64,000 nt of DNA from Clostridia bacterium (GCA_017464305.1 JAFUDS010000024.1:186001-250000); one strand, 5' to 3'; positions 8,262 through 16,900 are shown, counted from the first letter of the stretch. The notes: generated by a model from the letters alone, not told the origin. Translations and numbers: made by a program.

Positions 8262-9137
8262 TTACAGCTTCAGCTTCGGATCCAGCACATCCCGCAGGGC
8301 ATCCCCCAGGATGTTGAAGGACAGAATGGTCATAATGATGAACAGGGCGGGAAAAATCACCAGCCAGGGGGCCCGCTCCATGTATTTCCGGGCGTCGGAA
8401 AGCATGCTGCCCCAGGAGGGGTTCGGGGGCTGAATGCCCAGGCCCAGGAAGCTCATGGAAGCCTCCGTCAGGATGGCGCCGGACAGGGCCAGGGTGGCCT
8501 GGACGGTGAAGGGGGCCATGACGTTCGGGGTCACATGCTTGAAGAGGATGGTCATCTTCTTCAGCCCGATGCTGCGGGCGTTGGCGATATAGTCCGTGGA
8601 TTTCACGGTTTTCACCGAGGCCCGCACCGTCCGGCAGAAGACGGGGATGTTCACGATGCCGATGGCGATCATGGTATTGACGATGCTGGGCCCCAGGGCG
8701 GAAACGATGAACAGGGCCAGCAGGATGGAGGGGAAGGCGAAGATGACGTCCATGACCATCATGATGATGGATTCCACCTTGCCCTCAAAGAAGCCGGCAA
8801 TCATGCCGAAGAGATAGCCGAAGCCCGCGGCGATGCCCACCGCCACGATGCCTACCACCAGGGAGACCCGGGCACCGTACACAATGCGGCTGAACACATC
8901 CCGGCCGAAATTGTCCGTGCCGAACCAGTAGGCGGCGCTGGGCCCGGTGAGCTTGTCCTTGGCATGCATCTTGGCCACATCGTACTGGGCGATCCAGGGG
9001 GCGAACACCGCCAGCAAAATGACGATGCCCACGCCGATCATCCCCGCCCGGCCCATGGGATCGTTCCACAGCTGGCGCAGAAGGCTCTCGTTGCCGGGGA
9101 GCGCGCGATTCTTTGTGGATTTTCCTTTTTTGAACAT
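8262..9137 (-). CDS. dppC: Oligopeptide/dipeptide ABC transporter permease, DppC/OppC type
   Basis: A 291-residue integral membrane permease. It has the cytoplasmic N-terminal segment and first helix of OppC proteins, then GTDNFGRDVFSRIVYGARVSL, a hallmark of this family. The EAA loop for ATPase contact is in DYIANARSIGLKKMTILFKHV. About six transmembrane helices are expected. It lies 18 bases after dppB and before dppD in the same operon. Confidence 0.92.
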   Translation of the reverse strand: MFKKGKSTKNRALPGNESLLRQLWNDPMGRAGMIGVGIVILLAVFAPWIAQYDVAKMHAKDKLTGPSAAYWFGTDNFGRDVFSRIVYGARVSLVVGIVAVGIAAGFGYLFGMIAGFFEGKVESIIMMVMDVIFAFPSILLALFIVSALGPSIVNTMIAIGIVNIPVFCRTVRASVKTVKSTDYIANARSIGLKKMTILFKHVTPNVMAPFTVQATLALSGAILTEASMSFLGLGIQPPNPSWGSMLSDARKYMERAPWLVIFPALFIIMTILSFNILGDALRDVLDPKLKL

Positions 9138-9155
9138 GGTTTCGCGACTCCTTTC

Positions 9156-10100
9156 TTAGCTGTAGCTGATCCGGGGATCGATGTAGGTATACAGAATATC
9201 CACCAGCAGGTTCACAATGACATACACAAAGGCGATGAACAGCACGCAACCCTGCACCACCGGGAAATCCCGCTGGGAGATCCCCGTCAGGGTATATTGC
9301 CCCAGGCCGGGGATGGAGAAGATCTGCTCGATGACCACCGTGCCGCCCATGAGCCCGCCGATTTGCATGCCGATGAGGGTCACAATGGGGATGGAGCTGT
9401 TCTTAAAGGCATGGCGGAAAATGGTTACCCGCTCCGGCGCGCCCTTGGCTCGGACGGCCTTGATATAATCCTGCCGCAGCACCTCCAGCATGGAGGAGCG
9501 GGTCATCCGCATAACGGAGCCCGCCATGACGGAGCCCAGGATAAAGGCCGGCAGGATCATGATCTCCATATTCGTGCCAAAGTTTTCGAACAGGCCCACA
9601 TACTTGACCGGGGAATAATAATTGAAGGCCTTGGAGAAGAAGAGGATCAGCAGCGTGGCCGAGGCGAAATTGGGCACGGAGACCCCCAGCAGCGCAACCA
9701 CCCGCACGATGCGGTCAATGACGCTGTTTCGCTTCAGGGAGGAAAGAATCCCCAGGGGCAGGGCGATGATCCAGGCAATGACGCAGGCCAGCAGCGCCAG
9801 TTCCGCAGAGATCTTGAATCGCTTCATGATCTCCGGAAAAACCGGCTCCCCCGTTCGGAAGGATTCTCCAAAATCTCCGGTGACCGCCTTACCGATCCAG
9901 GAGAAATATTGCTCCACCAGGGGCTTGTCCAGCCCCAGCTTCGCTTCCCACATGGCCCGCAGCTCCGGCGTTTCCTCAATGCCCAGAATGCCGGACACCA
10001 CATCCCCGGGAATCAGCTGCATGATGACGAAGATGGCAATGCTGACGCCTATGAGAATCGGAATCAGCATCAGCAGCCTTCGAATGATATAATCCCGCAT
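9156..10100 (-). CDS. dppB: Oligopeptide/dipeptide ABC transporter permease, DppB/OppB type
   Basis: A 314-residue permease. It starts MRDYIIRRLLMLIPILIGVS and has MQLIPGDVV after the first helix, both standard for DppB/OppB. The EAA loop is YIKAVRAKGAPERVTIFRHAF. The open frame extends upstream to 10157, but AGAGGGAAC precedes the ATG at 10100 and the N-terminus then aligns with the family. The binding-protein gene dppA is 213 bases upstream, with two or three hairpins in the gap that probably set a lower expression level for the membrane genes. Confidence 0.92.
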   Translation of the reverse strand: MRDYIIRRLLMLIPILIGVSIAIFVIMQLIPGDVVSGILGIEETPELRAMWEAKLGLDKPLVEQYFSWIGKAVTGDFGESFRTGEPVFPEIMKRFKISAELALLACVIAWIIALPLGILSSLKRNSVIDRIVRVVALLGVSVPNFASATLLILFFSKAFNYYSPVKYVGLFENFGTNMEIMILPAFILGSVMAGSVMRMTRSSMLEVLRQDYIKAVRAKGAPERVTIFRHAFKNSSIPIVTLIGMQIGGLMGGTVVIEQIFSIPGLGQYTLTGISQRDFPVVQGCVLFIAFVYVIVNLLVDILYTYIDPRISYS

Positions 10101-10137
10101 GATCGTTCCCTCTTCATTTTCCGGAAATATCAGACCA

Positions 10138-10159
10138 GGGTGCGGGAGAACCCGCACCC
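10138..10159. repeat. GC-rich stem-loop between dppA and dppB
   Basis: GGGTGCGGG (10138-10146) and CCCGCACCC (10151-10159) form a 9-bp perfect stem around an AGAA loop. There is no U-tract on the operon strand, so it is more likely an mRNA stability or processing structure than a strong terminator. Confidence 0.65.
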
Positions 10160-10230
10160 CGATCCATCAGGCCCCGTCTTACTTACACGTTTTCAGGGAA
10201 AAGCTGATTAATTCATCAGTGCTTTCTCGC

Positions 10231-10247
10231 CCCCCGCTTCGCGGGGG
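10231..10247. repeat. REP-like palindrome, copy a
   Basis: CCCCCGC-TTC-GCGGGGG followed by AGCTTTCATCC. The 17-base core is identical to the copy at 14739-14755, and the flank AGCTTTC recurs at 42270-42276 in reverse. It lies in the dppA-dppB gap, next to a second hairpin-forming segment (GGGGC...GCCCC, 10270-10290). Confidence 0.75.
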
Positions 10248-10313
10248 AGCTTTCATCCGTGTTTCTTTCGGGGCCCTGGGGCAGAGCCCCAAACTCAGTT
10301 TTTCGAAAATCAA

Positions 10314-11831
10314 TTATTTCGCCAAGGTCACGCCCGCAAAGTTATTGGCGTTGGAGGCGTTGGGCGCGAAGCCCTGCAGCGCGGTGGAGGCCAGGAAGTA
10401 TTCCTGGGGGCTGGCCACGATGGCTACGATGCAGTCGTCCAGGATGATGTTGGTGGCTTCCTTGTAATACTCTTCGCGCTTGGCGGTGTCCGTCGTGGCG
10501 ACGGCCAGCTCGCACAGCTCATCCACCCGGGCATTGGAATAATCCTGGATGTTGGCGGAGGAACCGGTCTTGAAGAAGAAGGCCACCGCGCGGCTGGGAT
10601 CGCTGCCCGCGCCGTTCTGGCAAACCATGATGTCGAAATCGTGGCCGTTCCAGGCGTCCAGATACTGGCCGCGTTCCACATCCTGCACATTCACCTTGAT
10701 GCCGATTTCGGCCAGCTGCTGCTCCACCACCAGGCCGGTGTCCCGGATGCTGTCCAGCAGGCCCACGATGATGTTGGTCTCGAAGCCATCGGGATATCCG
10801 GCTTCCGCCAGCAGGCTCTTGGCCTTCTCGATGTTCTGGGTGTAATACTCATTCTCGGTTACATCCACCGCCCAGTGGCCCAGGGAGGCGGGCACGAAGC
10901 CGGAGATGGTGGCCTTGCCGTTGAAGGCAAATTCGATGATCTCTTCCCGATCCAGGGCCAGGTTGATGGCCTGCCGCACCAGGGGATTGTCGAAGGGCGC
11001 CCGGTTCACGTTCAGGAACAGGCCCGTGTAGTTCCGGCTCTGATAGGAAACGGTCTGGATGCTATCGTCGTTCTCCACCAGGTCCAGCATGGCGGTATCA
11101 GCGGAGATCAGATCCACCGCGCCGGTCCGCAACGCCGCCAGGCGAGCGGAAGCGTCGGTCAGGACGTAGAACTCGATGGCGTCGAAGGTGGCCTTGCCGG
11201 CTTCGTCAAAATAGTTATCGAAGGCCTTGACGGTCACGCTGTTGTCCGGCACCCACTCGCCCAGGGTGTAGGGGCCCGTGCCGCCATCCGCCAGCAGCAG
11301 GCTGCCATCATTGGCTTCCACCACGTCCTTATCCACGATGGAGCAATAGGAGGAGGACAGGTTGGCCAGGAAGGGGGCGTTGATGTTCTTCAGGGTGATC
11401 TTTACGGTGTAGGGATCCACGACTTCCACCGTGTCGATATCGCCGGCATAGCTGCTGGAATTGCCCAGGGCGCCGACTTCCGGATCCAGAATCCGCTCGA
11501 AGGAGTATTTCACGTCCTCGGCAGTCATGGCGCGGCCGCTATGGAAGGTGACATTCTCCGCCAGATGGAAAATGTAGGTCACATCGTCCGGCTGCTCCCA
11601 GCTGGTGGCCAGCTCGGGAATCACGTTCAGGTCTTCATCCACGTCCACCAGGGTGTTGTACATCTGGCCGATCATGCGCATAGAGGCCACGGCGGAGATG
11701 GTATGGGGATCAAACCCGCCGGCCGCATCCGCGTCCACGCCATATTTCAGCACATTCTCCTCCGCCAGGGCCGTGGGCATCAGGGAGATGGCCAGCGCCA
11801 AAGCGAGCACCAAAGCAAACAGTTTCTTCAT
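10314..11831 (-). CDS. dppA: Peptide ABC transporter substrate-binding protein, DppA/OppA type
   Basis: A 505-residue extracellular solute-binding protein of family 5. It starts with the signal peptide MKKLFALVLALALAISLMPTALA-EE. Typical family-5 segments follow: VASMRMIGQMYNTLVDVDEDL, ATSWEQPDDVTYIFHLAENVTFHSGRAMTAEDV and the catalogue-type YSFERILDP. There is no cysteine lipobox after the signal peptide, so it is not predicted to be a lipoprotein. ATG 11831 has AGAGGTG ten bases upstream. It is the first and probably most abundant product of the dpp-anmK operon. Confidence 0.92.
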   Translation of the reverse strand: MKKLFALVLALALAISLMPTALAEENVLKYGVDADAAGGFDPHTISAVASMRMIGQMYNTLVDVDEDLNVIPELATSWEQPDDVTYIFHLAENVTFHSGRAMTAEDVKYSFERILDPEVGALGNSSSYAGDIDTVEVVDPYTVKITLKNINAPFLANLSSSYCSIVDKDVVEANDGSLLLADGGTGPYTLGEWVPDNSVTVKAFDNYFDEAGKATFDAIEFYVLTDASARLAALRTGAVDLISADTAMLDLVENDDSIQTVSYQSRNYTGLFLNVNRAPFDNPLVRQAINLALDREEIIEFAFNGKATISGFVPASLGHWAVDVTENEYYTQNIEKAKSLLAEAGYPDGFETNIIVGLLDSIRDTGLVVEQQLAEIGIKVNVQDVERGQYLDAWNGHDFDIMVCQNGAGSDPSRAVAFFFKTGSSANIQDYSNARVDELCELAVATTDTAKREEYYKEATNIILDDCIVAIVASPQEYFLASTALQGFAPNASNANNFAGVTLAK

Positions 11832-11982
11832 GAAAAAGGCACCTCTTTCCTCATTATATTCCAGGCGCATCCGCGCCTTGGTTCCCCATTTCGGTTCACC
11901 GAAAAAGAACATTCCTCGCGAAGAAACACCTCGCTATGTACTTTTCCGGAAAAACCTGTCGTTTTTGTTTCAACCGGTTCCC

Positions 11983-12011
11983 ACTTTATCACAATTTGCC
12001 AGATTGCACAA
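11983..12011 (-). promoter_or_regulatory. Candidate promoter of the dppA-anmK operon
   Basis: On the minus strand TTGTGC (12011-12006) and TAAAGT (11988-11983) have a 17-base spacer, about 150 bases before the dppA ATG. Confidence 0.55.
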
Positions 12012-12032
12012 GCCCTTTTCGTATTTTTATGC

Positions 12033-12069
12033 AAAAATGCCGGGAAAGATCTTCGCTTTCCCGGCATTT
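12033..12069 (-). terminator. Terminator of the GH5 glucanase gene
   Basis: AAATGCCGGGAAAG (12035-12048) pairs perfectly with CTTTCCCGGCATTT (12056-12069). On the minus strand the hairpin runs on into TTTTGC and further T residues. The central GGGAAAGATCTTCGCTTTC is nearly the same as in the nagZ/anmK terminator. Confidence 0.8.
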
Positions 12070-12091
12070 GTAAGGATAAATAGATCATTTA

Positions 12092-13264
12092 TTATTCCGC
12101 GTATCTCATGAAGGCGGCCAGCAGCTCGGGGTTGACGCATTCGGCGGTGGCGCGGTTGAAGAGCCCAAAGCGCTCGCCGTTTCCTTCGAAGAGGTTGTTG
12201 TCCCACCAGCAGCAGGTGATGCCCCGGGCCCGGGCCTGGGCCACGTACCAGGAGATCCAGTCCACCCGGGACTGCAGGTTGCCATTCTTTTCCATGGCGC
12301 CGAATTCACCCATCAGCACCGGGACGCCCTGGGAGACATACCGCTGATACAGATTCTGCAGGAAGCTGGAGACCCCTGCCTTCTGGCTGTTGTTGTCCAG
12401 GGAGAAGGTGTCGATGCCCGGCTGCTGCAGGGCGAAATCATAGGGGGAATAGGCGTGGGCGGAGACGATGATGCGGTTCTCCGCTGCATCCTCCGGCAGG
12501 GTAAAGGCCGCTGCGCAGGCGTAATCCGGGTTGGCGTCGTAGGCGGGCACCATCAGATAGCGGTCGGCGTTATTTCCGCCGGTGGCCCGGACGGTATCCA
12601 CGAACACCTGGTTCAGCCGGACAATGCAGGCCATGGCCTCCTGGCATTCCGGGTTGGAGGCCTCCCACCACCATTCGTGGGAGGTGCCGGTGAGCCGGGG
12701 CTCATTGATGGATTCGAAGATCAGATGCTGGTCGAAATCTGCGAAGCGGGCGGCCAGCTGGCTCCAGATGGTTTGGATATATTTCTCTGAATTCTCCAGA
12801 TGAGCCTGGTCCGGATAATAATAGGCGGGATCATCGTCGTGATGAATGTTGAGGATGACGTACATGCCTTCCTCATAGACCCAGGAGACCACCTCGTGAA
12901 CCCGGTCCAGCCAGTCGGCGTCGATGGTCCAGTCCTCGGACAGATGGTTATGCCAGCTGACGGGCACGCGAACGGTGTTGAAGCCGGCGGCCTTCAGGGC
13001 GGAGATCAGCTCCCGGCTGGTCTTCACGCCGCACCAGGCGGATTCATAATCCATCTTGCTCCGCAGCCAGGTGCAGTTGGAGGCGTCGAAGGTGTTGCCC
13101 AGGTTCCAGCCGGCCTTCATGGCCCGAATCAGGCGCAGGGCCTCGTTGTCCGGGATTTCTTTGGCAGCGATGTCTAATTCAGGAATCACGATTTCTTCCC
13201 CCAGGGATGGAATGGACAGCAAGCACAGGGCCAGCGTCAGCAAAACAGAAAGAATGCGCTTCAT
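12092..13264 (-). CDS. Secreted GH5 endoglucanase (cellulase family)
   Basis: A 390-residue glycoside hydrolase of family 5 (cellulase or related beta-glucanase/mannanase). It has a signal peptide (MKRILSVLLTLALCLLSIPSLG-EE) and then one catalytic domain. Typical motifs in order are AGWNLGNTFDAS, FNTVRVPVSWHNHL, MYVILNIHHDDD, the acid/base glutamate in IFESINEPRL and the nucleophile glutamate in PVLMGEFGAM. No carbohydrate-binding module or dockerin is visible. The start ATG 13264 follows GGAGGAAA; a longer open frame upstream runs through a palindrome and is not coding. It lies 71 bases downstream of a DUF1015 gene on the same strand. Confidence 0.92.
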   Translation of the reverse strand: MKRILSVLLTLALCLLSIPSLGEEIVIPELDIAAKEIPDNEALRLIRAMKAGWNLGNTFDASNCTWLRSKMDYESAWCGVKTSRELISALKAAGFNTVRVPVSWHNHLSEDWTIDADWLDRVHEVVSWVYEEGMYVILNIHHDDDPAYYYPDQAHLENSEKYIQTIWSQLAARFADFDQHLIFESINEPRLTGTSHEWWWEASNPECQEAMACIVRLNQVFVDTVRATGGNNADRYLMVPAYDANPDYACAAAFTLPEDAAENRIIVSAHAYSPYDFALQQPGIDTFSLDNNSQKAGVSSFLQNLYQRYVSQGVPVLMGEFGAMEKNGNLQSRVDWISWYVAQARARGITCCWWDNNLFEGNGERFGLFNRATAECVNPELLAAFMRYAE

Positions 13265-13295
13265 TATTTTCCTCCGCTCGCTCAGGTGTTTTTTA

Positions 13296-13318
13296 GGCAC
13301 CCCGCTCCGCGGGGTGCC
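13296..13318. repeat. REP-like palindrome, copy c
   Basis: GGCACCCCGC-TCC-GCGGGGTGCC, a perfect 10-bp stem with a TCC loop, between the DUF1015 and GH5 genes. T residues precede rather than follow it on the transcribed side, so it is not a normal terminator. Confidence 0.7.
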
Positions 13319-13335
13319 GATTTCAGGGGTTTTGC

Positions 13336-14592
13336 TTAAATCTTCTTGCACTCCATGTAGAACCGCTTTTCATCCGCTTCGCCCATGGAGAAGGTTTTCC
13401 GGGGCAGCACCCCCAGCTCCTTCACCACGTCGAAGAAGGTATGCTTATCGATGGCGGGCAGCAGGAAGCCCACCGCGTCCTTCTGGCGGGAGAGCTCCCG
13501 CAGGGCGGCGGCGCCATGGATGTAGTCGATATTGGCCTTGGGGTGACTCTCCAGGAAGTCATCCAGGAACAGCTGGATGGTTTCGCAGGGGATGGCGCCC
13601 TCCGGCTTCTTTACCACGACGGGATATTCATCCTTCCGGATGTTCATGATAAAGGTATGGCCTTCGCCCTCCTCGGACACGGTCATGCCCCGTTCCTCCG
13701 CGTACCGCTCCCAGCAGTCGTACAGCTCCTCGGGGGTGGTGCCGGTGATGAGCCGATGAATGGGCTCGAAGAGCAGGGCTTCGTCATGAATGTTCTCAAT
13801 TTCGCACAGGGCGAAGCGGGCGGGATGGTTTTTCCGCTCCTTTTCGGAGAGGGTCCCCTTGATCTCCTCCCAATAGGCCTTGGCGGTGGCCAGGGAGTGA
13901 TTGCCATCCCCCACAGCCAGCAGCAGGGGATGCTCTCCCAGCTTTTCCTGCAGGGCATTCAGGGCATGATCCACCTGGGCCAGGTCCTCCGAGGCTTCCA
14001 CCGCGAATCCCGCCAGGTGGCCGCCGCCCTGCATGAGGTCGAAATCGTACAGCTTCCGCAGGGCGTCCGCCTTTTGGGCCAGGGGCTCCAGCACGGTGCG
14101 CTCCGGATCGTCGATGAGGATCAGGATATGGCTCAGCTCCACGGGCGCGCCCCGGCGAATCTTCAGCCGGGCGGGCAGCCGCTCCGCGATGGTCTGCTCC
14201 GTGGGGCGGATCAGGGGCCGGCTGCCGGGGGCGAAGTCATATTCCTCCAGATCCACCGTACCCACCAGGCCCAGGCGAGTGCCGGAGGGGGTGGTGCGCT
14301 GGCAGAGGACGAAGCCATTTTTCACCGCGGGCTGCAGCACGCCCTGCCGCAGATAATCCGCCATGGTGGCGTGAATCTTTGGAATGCGGGCGTCGCTCTC
14401 CCCCAGATAGCATTCCGGCAGCATCAGCCGCAGGGTGGAGGGATGATCGCCCACGAGCTCCTCCACCTGCTCCCAATAGGCGGGCTGGGAGGTATATTGA
14501 TCGCAGGCCAGGCAGGCCCAGGTCTCCGGGGCGATCTCCGCGCGGGGCAGCAGAATCTGGGCCGGGCGGAAGGCGTTTTTCTTTTCAGGCAT
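13336..14592 (-). CDS. DUF1015 domain-containing protein
   Basis: A 418-residue cytoplasmic protein of the DUF1015 family, whose biochemical role is not established. Family features include an early AEIAPETWACLACDQYTSQPAYW, the central LLLAVGDGNHSLATAKAYW (a conserved GDGNHS-type motif) and a C-terminal IDYIHGAAAL. The reading frame stays open upstream to 14997, but the first convincing start is ATG 14592, preceded by GAAGGAG. It probably shares a transcript with the downstream GH5 gene. I cannot assign a pathway. Confidence 0.85.
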   Translation of the reverse strand: MPEKKNAFRPAQILLPRAEIAPETWACLACDQYTSQPAYWEQVEELVGDHPSTLRLMLPECYLGESDARIPKIHATMADYLRQGVLQPAVKNGFVLCQRTTPSGTRLGLVGTVDLEEYDFAPGSRPLIRPTEQTIAERLPARLKIRRGAPVELSHILILIDDPERTVLEPLAQKADALRKLYDFDLMQGGGHLAGFAVEASEDLAQVDHALNALQEKLGEHPLLLAVGDGNHSLATAKAYWEEIKGTLSEKERKNHPARFALCEIENIHDEALLFEPIHRLITGTTPEELYDCWERYAEERGMTVSEEGEGHTFIMNIRKDEYPVVVKKPEGAIPCETIQLFLDDFLESHPKANIDYIHGAAALRELSRQKDAVGFLLPAIDKHTFFDVVKELGVLPRKTFSMGEADEKRFYMECKKI

Positions 14593-14738
14593 CAGGGGTA
14601 CGTCTCCTTCTTTCAATCGCGGTGAGGGTACACCAAAACAATTATCCCTGCAGGGACGGGTACAGTTTACACCAAACAAAGCCGGGATGCAATGGATTAT
14701 TTTGGGGGCCGCTGGTGGCAGGGAGGGGAAAGAAAAGT

Positions 14739-14755
14739 CCCCCGCTTCGCGGGGG
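14739..14755. repeat. REP-like palindrome, copy b
   Basis: CCCCCGC-TTC-GCGGGGG, identical in its 17-base core to copy a at 10231-10247 and also followed by AGC. It lies in the 226-bp gap between the epimerase stop (14819) and the DUF1015 start (14592). No other feature was recognised in that gap. Confidence 0.75.
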
Positions 14756-14818
14756 AGCATGATTGAAAAAGGAATTTCGAGCTCTTGTGGGGCAGGGGAG
14801 CTGTCAGCGGCAGGCCTC

Positions 14819-15568
14819 TTACTGGAAGCCCCAGCTGCGCAGATATTCATAGGAGCGGCGGAGGCATTCGAAGGGATCCTCCCCGTGGCAGTCATCCTGC
14901 TCCACCAGCATATACTTCGTGCCGGCGGCTTCCGCCTTTTCGAATACCCGGGCGAAATTGATGTTGCCTTCGCCCACCACGGCCATGGACCGGCCATAGG
15001 CGTAATCCTTCAGATGGATGGCGGGCACCCGGCCGCTGAGGTTCTCCAGCCACTGGGCGGGATCGCCGCCGCCGGCCTGGACCCAGAAGGTATCCAGGGT
15101 GAAGCCCATCTCCTGGGCAGGGATGGTTTCTGCCAGAATTTGCAGGATGGGTTTGCCATCCCGCTTGATGAACTCCCGGTCGTGGTTGTGATACATGAAA
15201 TACTTTCCGCCGGCCTTCAGCTGCTTCGCCACCTGGGGCCAGGTTTCCATGAATTTTTCGAAGCTCATATCCCGCTCCGGGTCGAAGGCCCAGAAGCCCA
15301 GGCCCACCAGATCGCATCCGAAGGTATTATGGTCGGCGATGACTTGATCCATCTCCCCCAGCAGGCGGGGTGGAGGCGTATGGGTCAGGACGCAGCGAAG
15401 GCCATTTTTCTCCAGATTCTCCTTCAACCAATCCGCGGGGAAGGGGCAGGTGCCGGAAATCTGGACCGTGCGATACCCGATGTCCGCCACCTTTTTCAGG
15501 CTCTCAGCGAAGTCCTCCAGGTTTTGACAATGCTCCCGGACGGTGTAAAATTGCGCTCCAATTTCCAT
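14819..15568 (-). CDS. Sugar phosphate isomerase/epimerase (xylose isomerase-like TIM barrel)
   Basis: A 249-residue TIM-barrel protein of the AP-endonuclease-2/xylose-isomerase-like family. Members isomerise or epimerise sugars and keto acids using a divalent metal. Visible segments are MEIGAQFYTVREHCQNLEDF, YFMYHNHDREF (metal-binding His region), EMGFTLDTFWVQAGGGDP (ligand region) and VPAIHLKDYAYG with MLVEQDD near the end. ATG 15568 gives the usual N-terminus; ATG 15595 is an alternative. It lies 55 bases after the araC-type gene on the same strand, so it is probably co-regulated with the GH88/GH2 operon and may process an uronate-derived sugar. Confidence 0.85.
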   Translation of the reverse strand: MEIGAQFYTVREHCQNLEDFAESLKKVADIGYRTVQISGTCPFPADWLKENLEKNGLRCVLTHTPPPRLLGEMDQVIADHNTFGCDLVGLGFWAFDPERDMSFEKFMETWPQVAKQLKAGGKYFMYHNHDREFIKRDGKPILQILAETIPAQEMGFTLDTFWVQAGGGDPAQWLENLSGRVPAIHLKDYAYGRSMAVVGEGNINFARVFEKAEAAGTKYMLVEQDDCHGEDPFECLRRSYEYLRSWGFQ

Positions 15569-15623
15569 GTGATCTTGTTTCCTTTCTATATTCATTCTGC
15601 GAAGGCGCTTTCCCTTCGCGGGG

Positions 15624-16697
15624 TTACGAATTTGGCCCGGGCGAGATGCGGACGGCATTGACCATGGTGGGATCCTCCTGCTCGGCGCTGTTTGTGGGGA
15701 AGATGACGCCGCGGCGCTCCGGGGAATAGTCCTCGGCAGGCCGAGGCATCAGGGCTTCCGCCAGCAGCTCCTTCCGCCCCGCAGCCTTTTTGGCGGAGGA
15801 GGGGGGGTGCCCATAGGTCCGTACATAGGCGCGATAAAAGGTGGTGTAATCCTCAAAGCCGGCTCGGTTGGCGGCCTGGGCGGCGGAAAGCCCGGCGGAC
15901 AGCAGCATCTGGACATAGGACATGCGCCGCTTTTGCACATAGGCCTTGACGGTGGTGCCCGTGGCCTGCTGGAAAAGGGTGTTCACGTACCCCCGGGAAA
16001 GATAGAACCTTTCCGCCAGGGATTCCAGGGTGAAGGATTCGGTGTAATGCTGCTCCACCCAGAGCACCAGCTCCTGCTGAATGGTGTTGGGTTGGGGCCG
16101 ATGAACCGCCGGGCGGCCCTGGGCTTGCTGAGCGGTGTAAAGCGTGGCCAGGACGGACTCCACATAGATGGGCAGTAGCATGCCGGCGGTTTCCGTGTTC
16201 ACCAGACGCAGGGTCTCCATGGCCTCCAGACATTGCAGCAGGCCGCTGTGGTCCATGTTCCGCCAGATGCAGGCCTCCCCTCGGGACTGGTCCGTGTCGA
16301 AGAGATGCTTGGGCAGCACCTCCTGCAGCAGCACCCGCCGCTCCACGGAGAGGCAGGTTTCGTCAAAATGGAGGGTGAAGCGCTCGTAGGTGCGGGCGGA
16401 GTCCACCAGCACGCCGTGACGAATCCGGGGCGGAATAGCCACCAGGGTATGATCCCCCACCCGGTAGGGACGATCCTCAATCATGAACTCCACATCCGCG
16501 GAGATGGTATAGATCATCTCGTAAAAGGGATGGGTGTGCATGGCATAGGTGCCATTGGCCTGGGTGGAGGACTTATGGGCGAACTTGCACAGGGGCGAGG
16601 TTACATCCGAAATCCAGATCGCCTTGGGCCCTTCGTTGGGTACGTGAGCGCTGGGGGCGTTGACATCCACGGGTAGCCCGTTTTCCTGCTTGGCCAT
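15624..16697 (-). CDS. AraC-family transcriptional regulator
   Basis: A 357-residue regulator. The N-terminal half is a cupin-type sensor (AMHTHPFYEMIYTISADVEFMI... with a downstream IPPRIRHG). The C-terminal DNA-binding domain holds two helix-turn-helices: FTLESLAERFYLSRGYVNTLF and AANRAGFEDYTTFYRAYVRTYG. ATG 16697 is preceded by AAGGAGGAATCAT. It is transcribed away from the sugar-binding-protein operon; the intergenic region carries repeated CAAAACGCAAT sequences that are the likely operator. The inducer is presumably an oligosaccharide or uronate from the operon's pathway. Confidence 0.92.
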   Translation of the reverse strand: MAKQENGLPVDVNAPSAHVPNEGPKAIWISDVTSPLCKFAHKSSTQANGTYAMHTHPFYEMIYTISADVEFMIEDRPYRVGDHTLVAIPPRIRHGVLVDSARTYERFTLHFDETCLSVERRVLLQEVLPKHLFDTDQSRGEACIWRNMDHSGLLQCLEAMETLRLVNTETAGMLLPIYVESVLATLYTAQQAQGRPAVHRPQPNTIQQELVLWVEQHYTESFTLESLAERFYLSRGYVNTLFQQATGTTVKAYVQKRRMSYVQMLLSAGLSAAQAANRAGFEDYTTFYRAYVRTYGHPPSSAKKAAGRKELLAEALMPRPAEDYSPERRGVIFPTNSAEQEDPTMVNAVRISPGPNS

Positions 16698-16728
16698 ATG
16701 ATTCCTCCTTCCTTTGCCGGATGAATGC

Positions 16729-16757
16729 ATTATATAGAATGAAAGAACGAAATGCAA
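16729..16757 (-). promoter_or_regulatory. Candidate promoter of the araC-type gene
   Basis: On the minus strand TTGCAT (16757-16752) and TATAAT (16734-16729) with a 17-base spacer, 32 bases before the ATG. A relative of the 11-bp repeat (AATGCAAT) overlaps the -35, which would allow autoregulation. Confidence 0.7.
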
Positions 16758-16768
16758 TGCGGAGTGTA

Positions 16769-16887
16769 CAAAACGCAATGTTTTCTGTCCTTTTTTCATA
16801 CAATTCGGGAATTAAAATGCCCTTTTTGCCAAATTTGTGTTTTTTGCAATTTTATATGATCAAAACGCAATAGATTCAAAACGCAAT
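16769..16887. promoter_or_regulatory. Direct repeats CAAAACGCAAT, probable AraC operator sites
   Basis: Three identical 11-mers at 16769-16779, 16861-16871 and 16877-16887. The last two are exactly 16 bp apart. Related sequences (AATGCAAT) occur at 16750-16757 and about 16898-16905. The pair lies over the -35/spacer of the rightward promoter. Confidence 0.7.
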
Positions 16888-16900
16888 CTTTCGCTATAAT
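16872..16900 (+). promoter_or_regulatory. Activator-type promoter of the sugar-uptake operon
   Basis: A perfect TATAAT at 16895-16900 lacks a recognisable -35: the hexamer 17 bases upstream is AGATTC. The direct repeats cover this position, as expected of an AraC-activated promoter. Confidence 0.6.

Noticed and set aside
7293-10211. 972-codon open frame antisense to the dpp operon
   Set aside because: Same cause: it is the shadow of dppB, dppC and dppD, and the translation is low-complexity in His, Gly and Gln.
10231-10290. Strong intrinsic terminator between dppA and dppB
   Set aside because: The hairpins are stable but lack a U-tract in the direction of transcription, and dppB-dppF have no other promoter that I could see, so the operon must be read through.
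16769-16887. CRISPR-like array from the repeated CAAAACGCAAT
   Set aside because: The repeats are 11 bp and irregularly spaced (16 and 92 bp), far shorter than CRISPR repeats; no cas genes are present.
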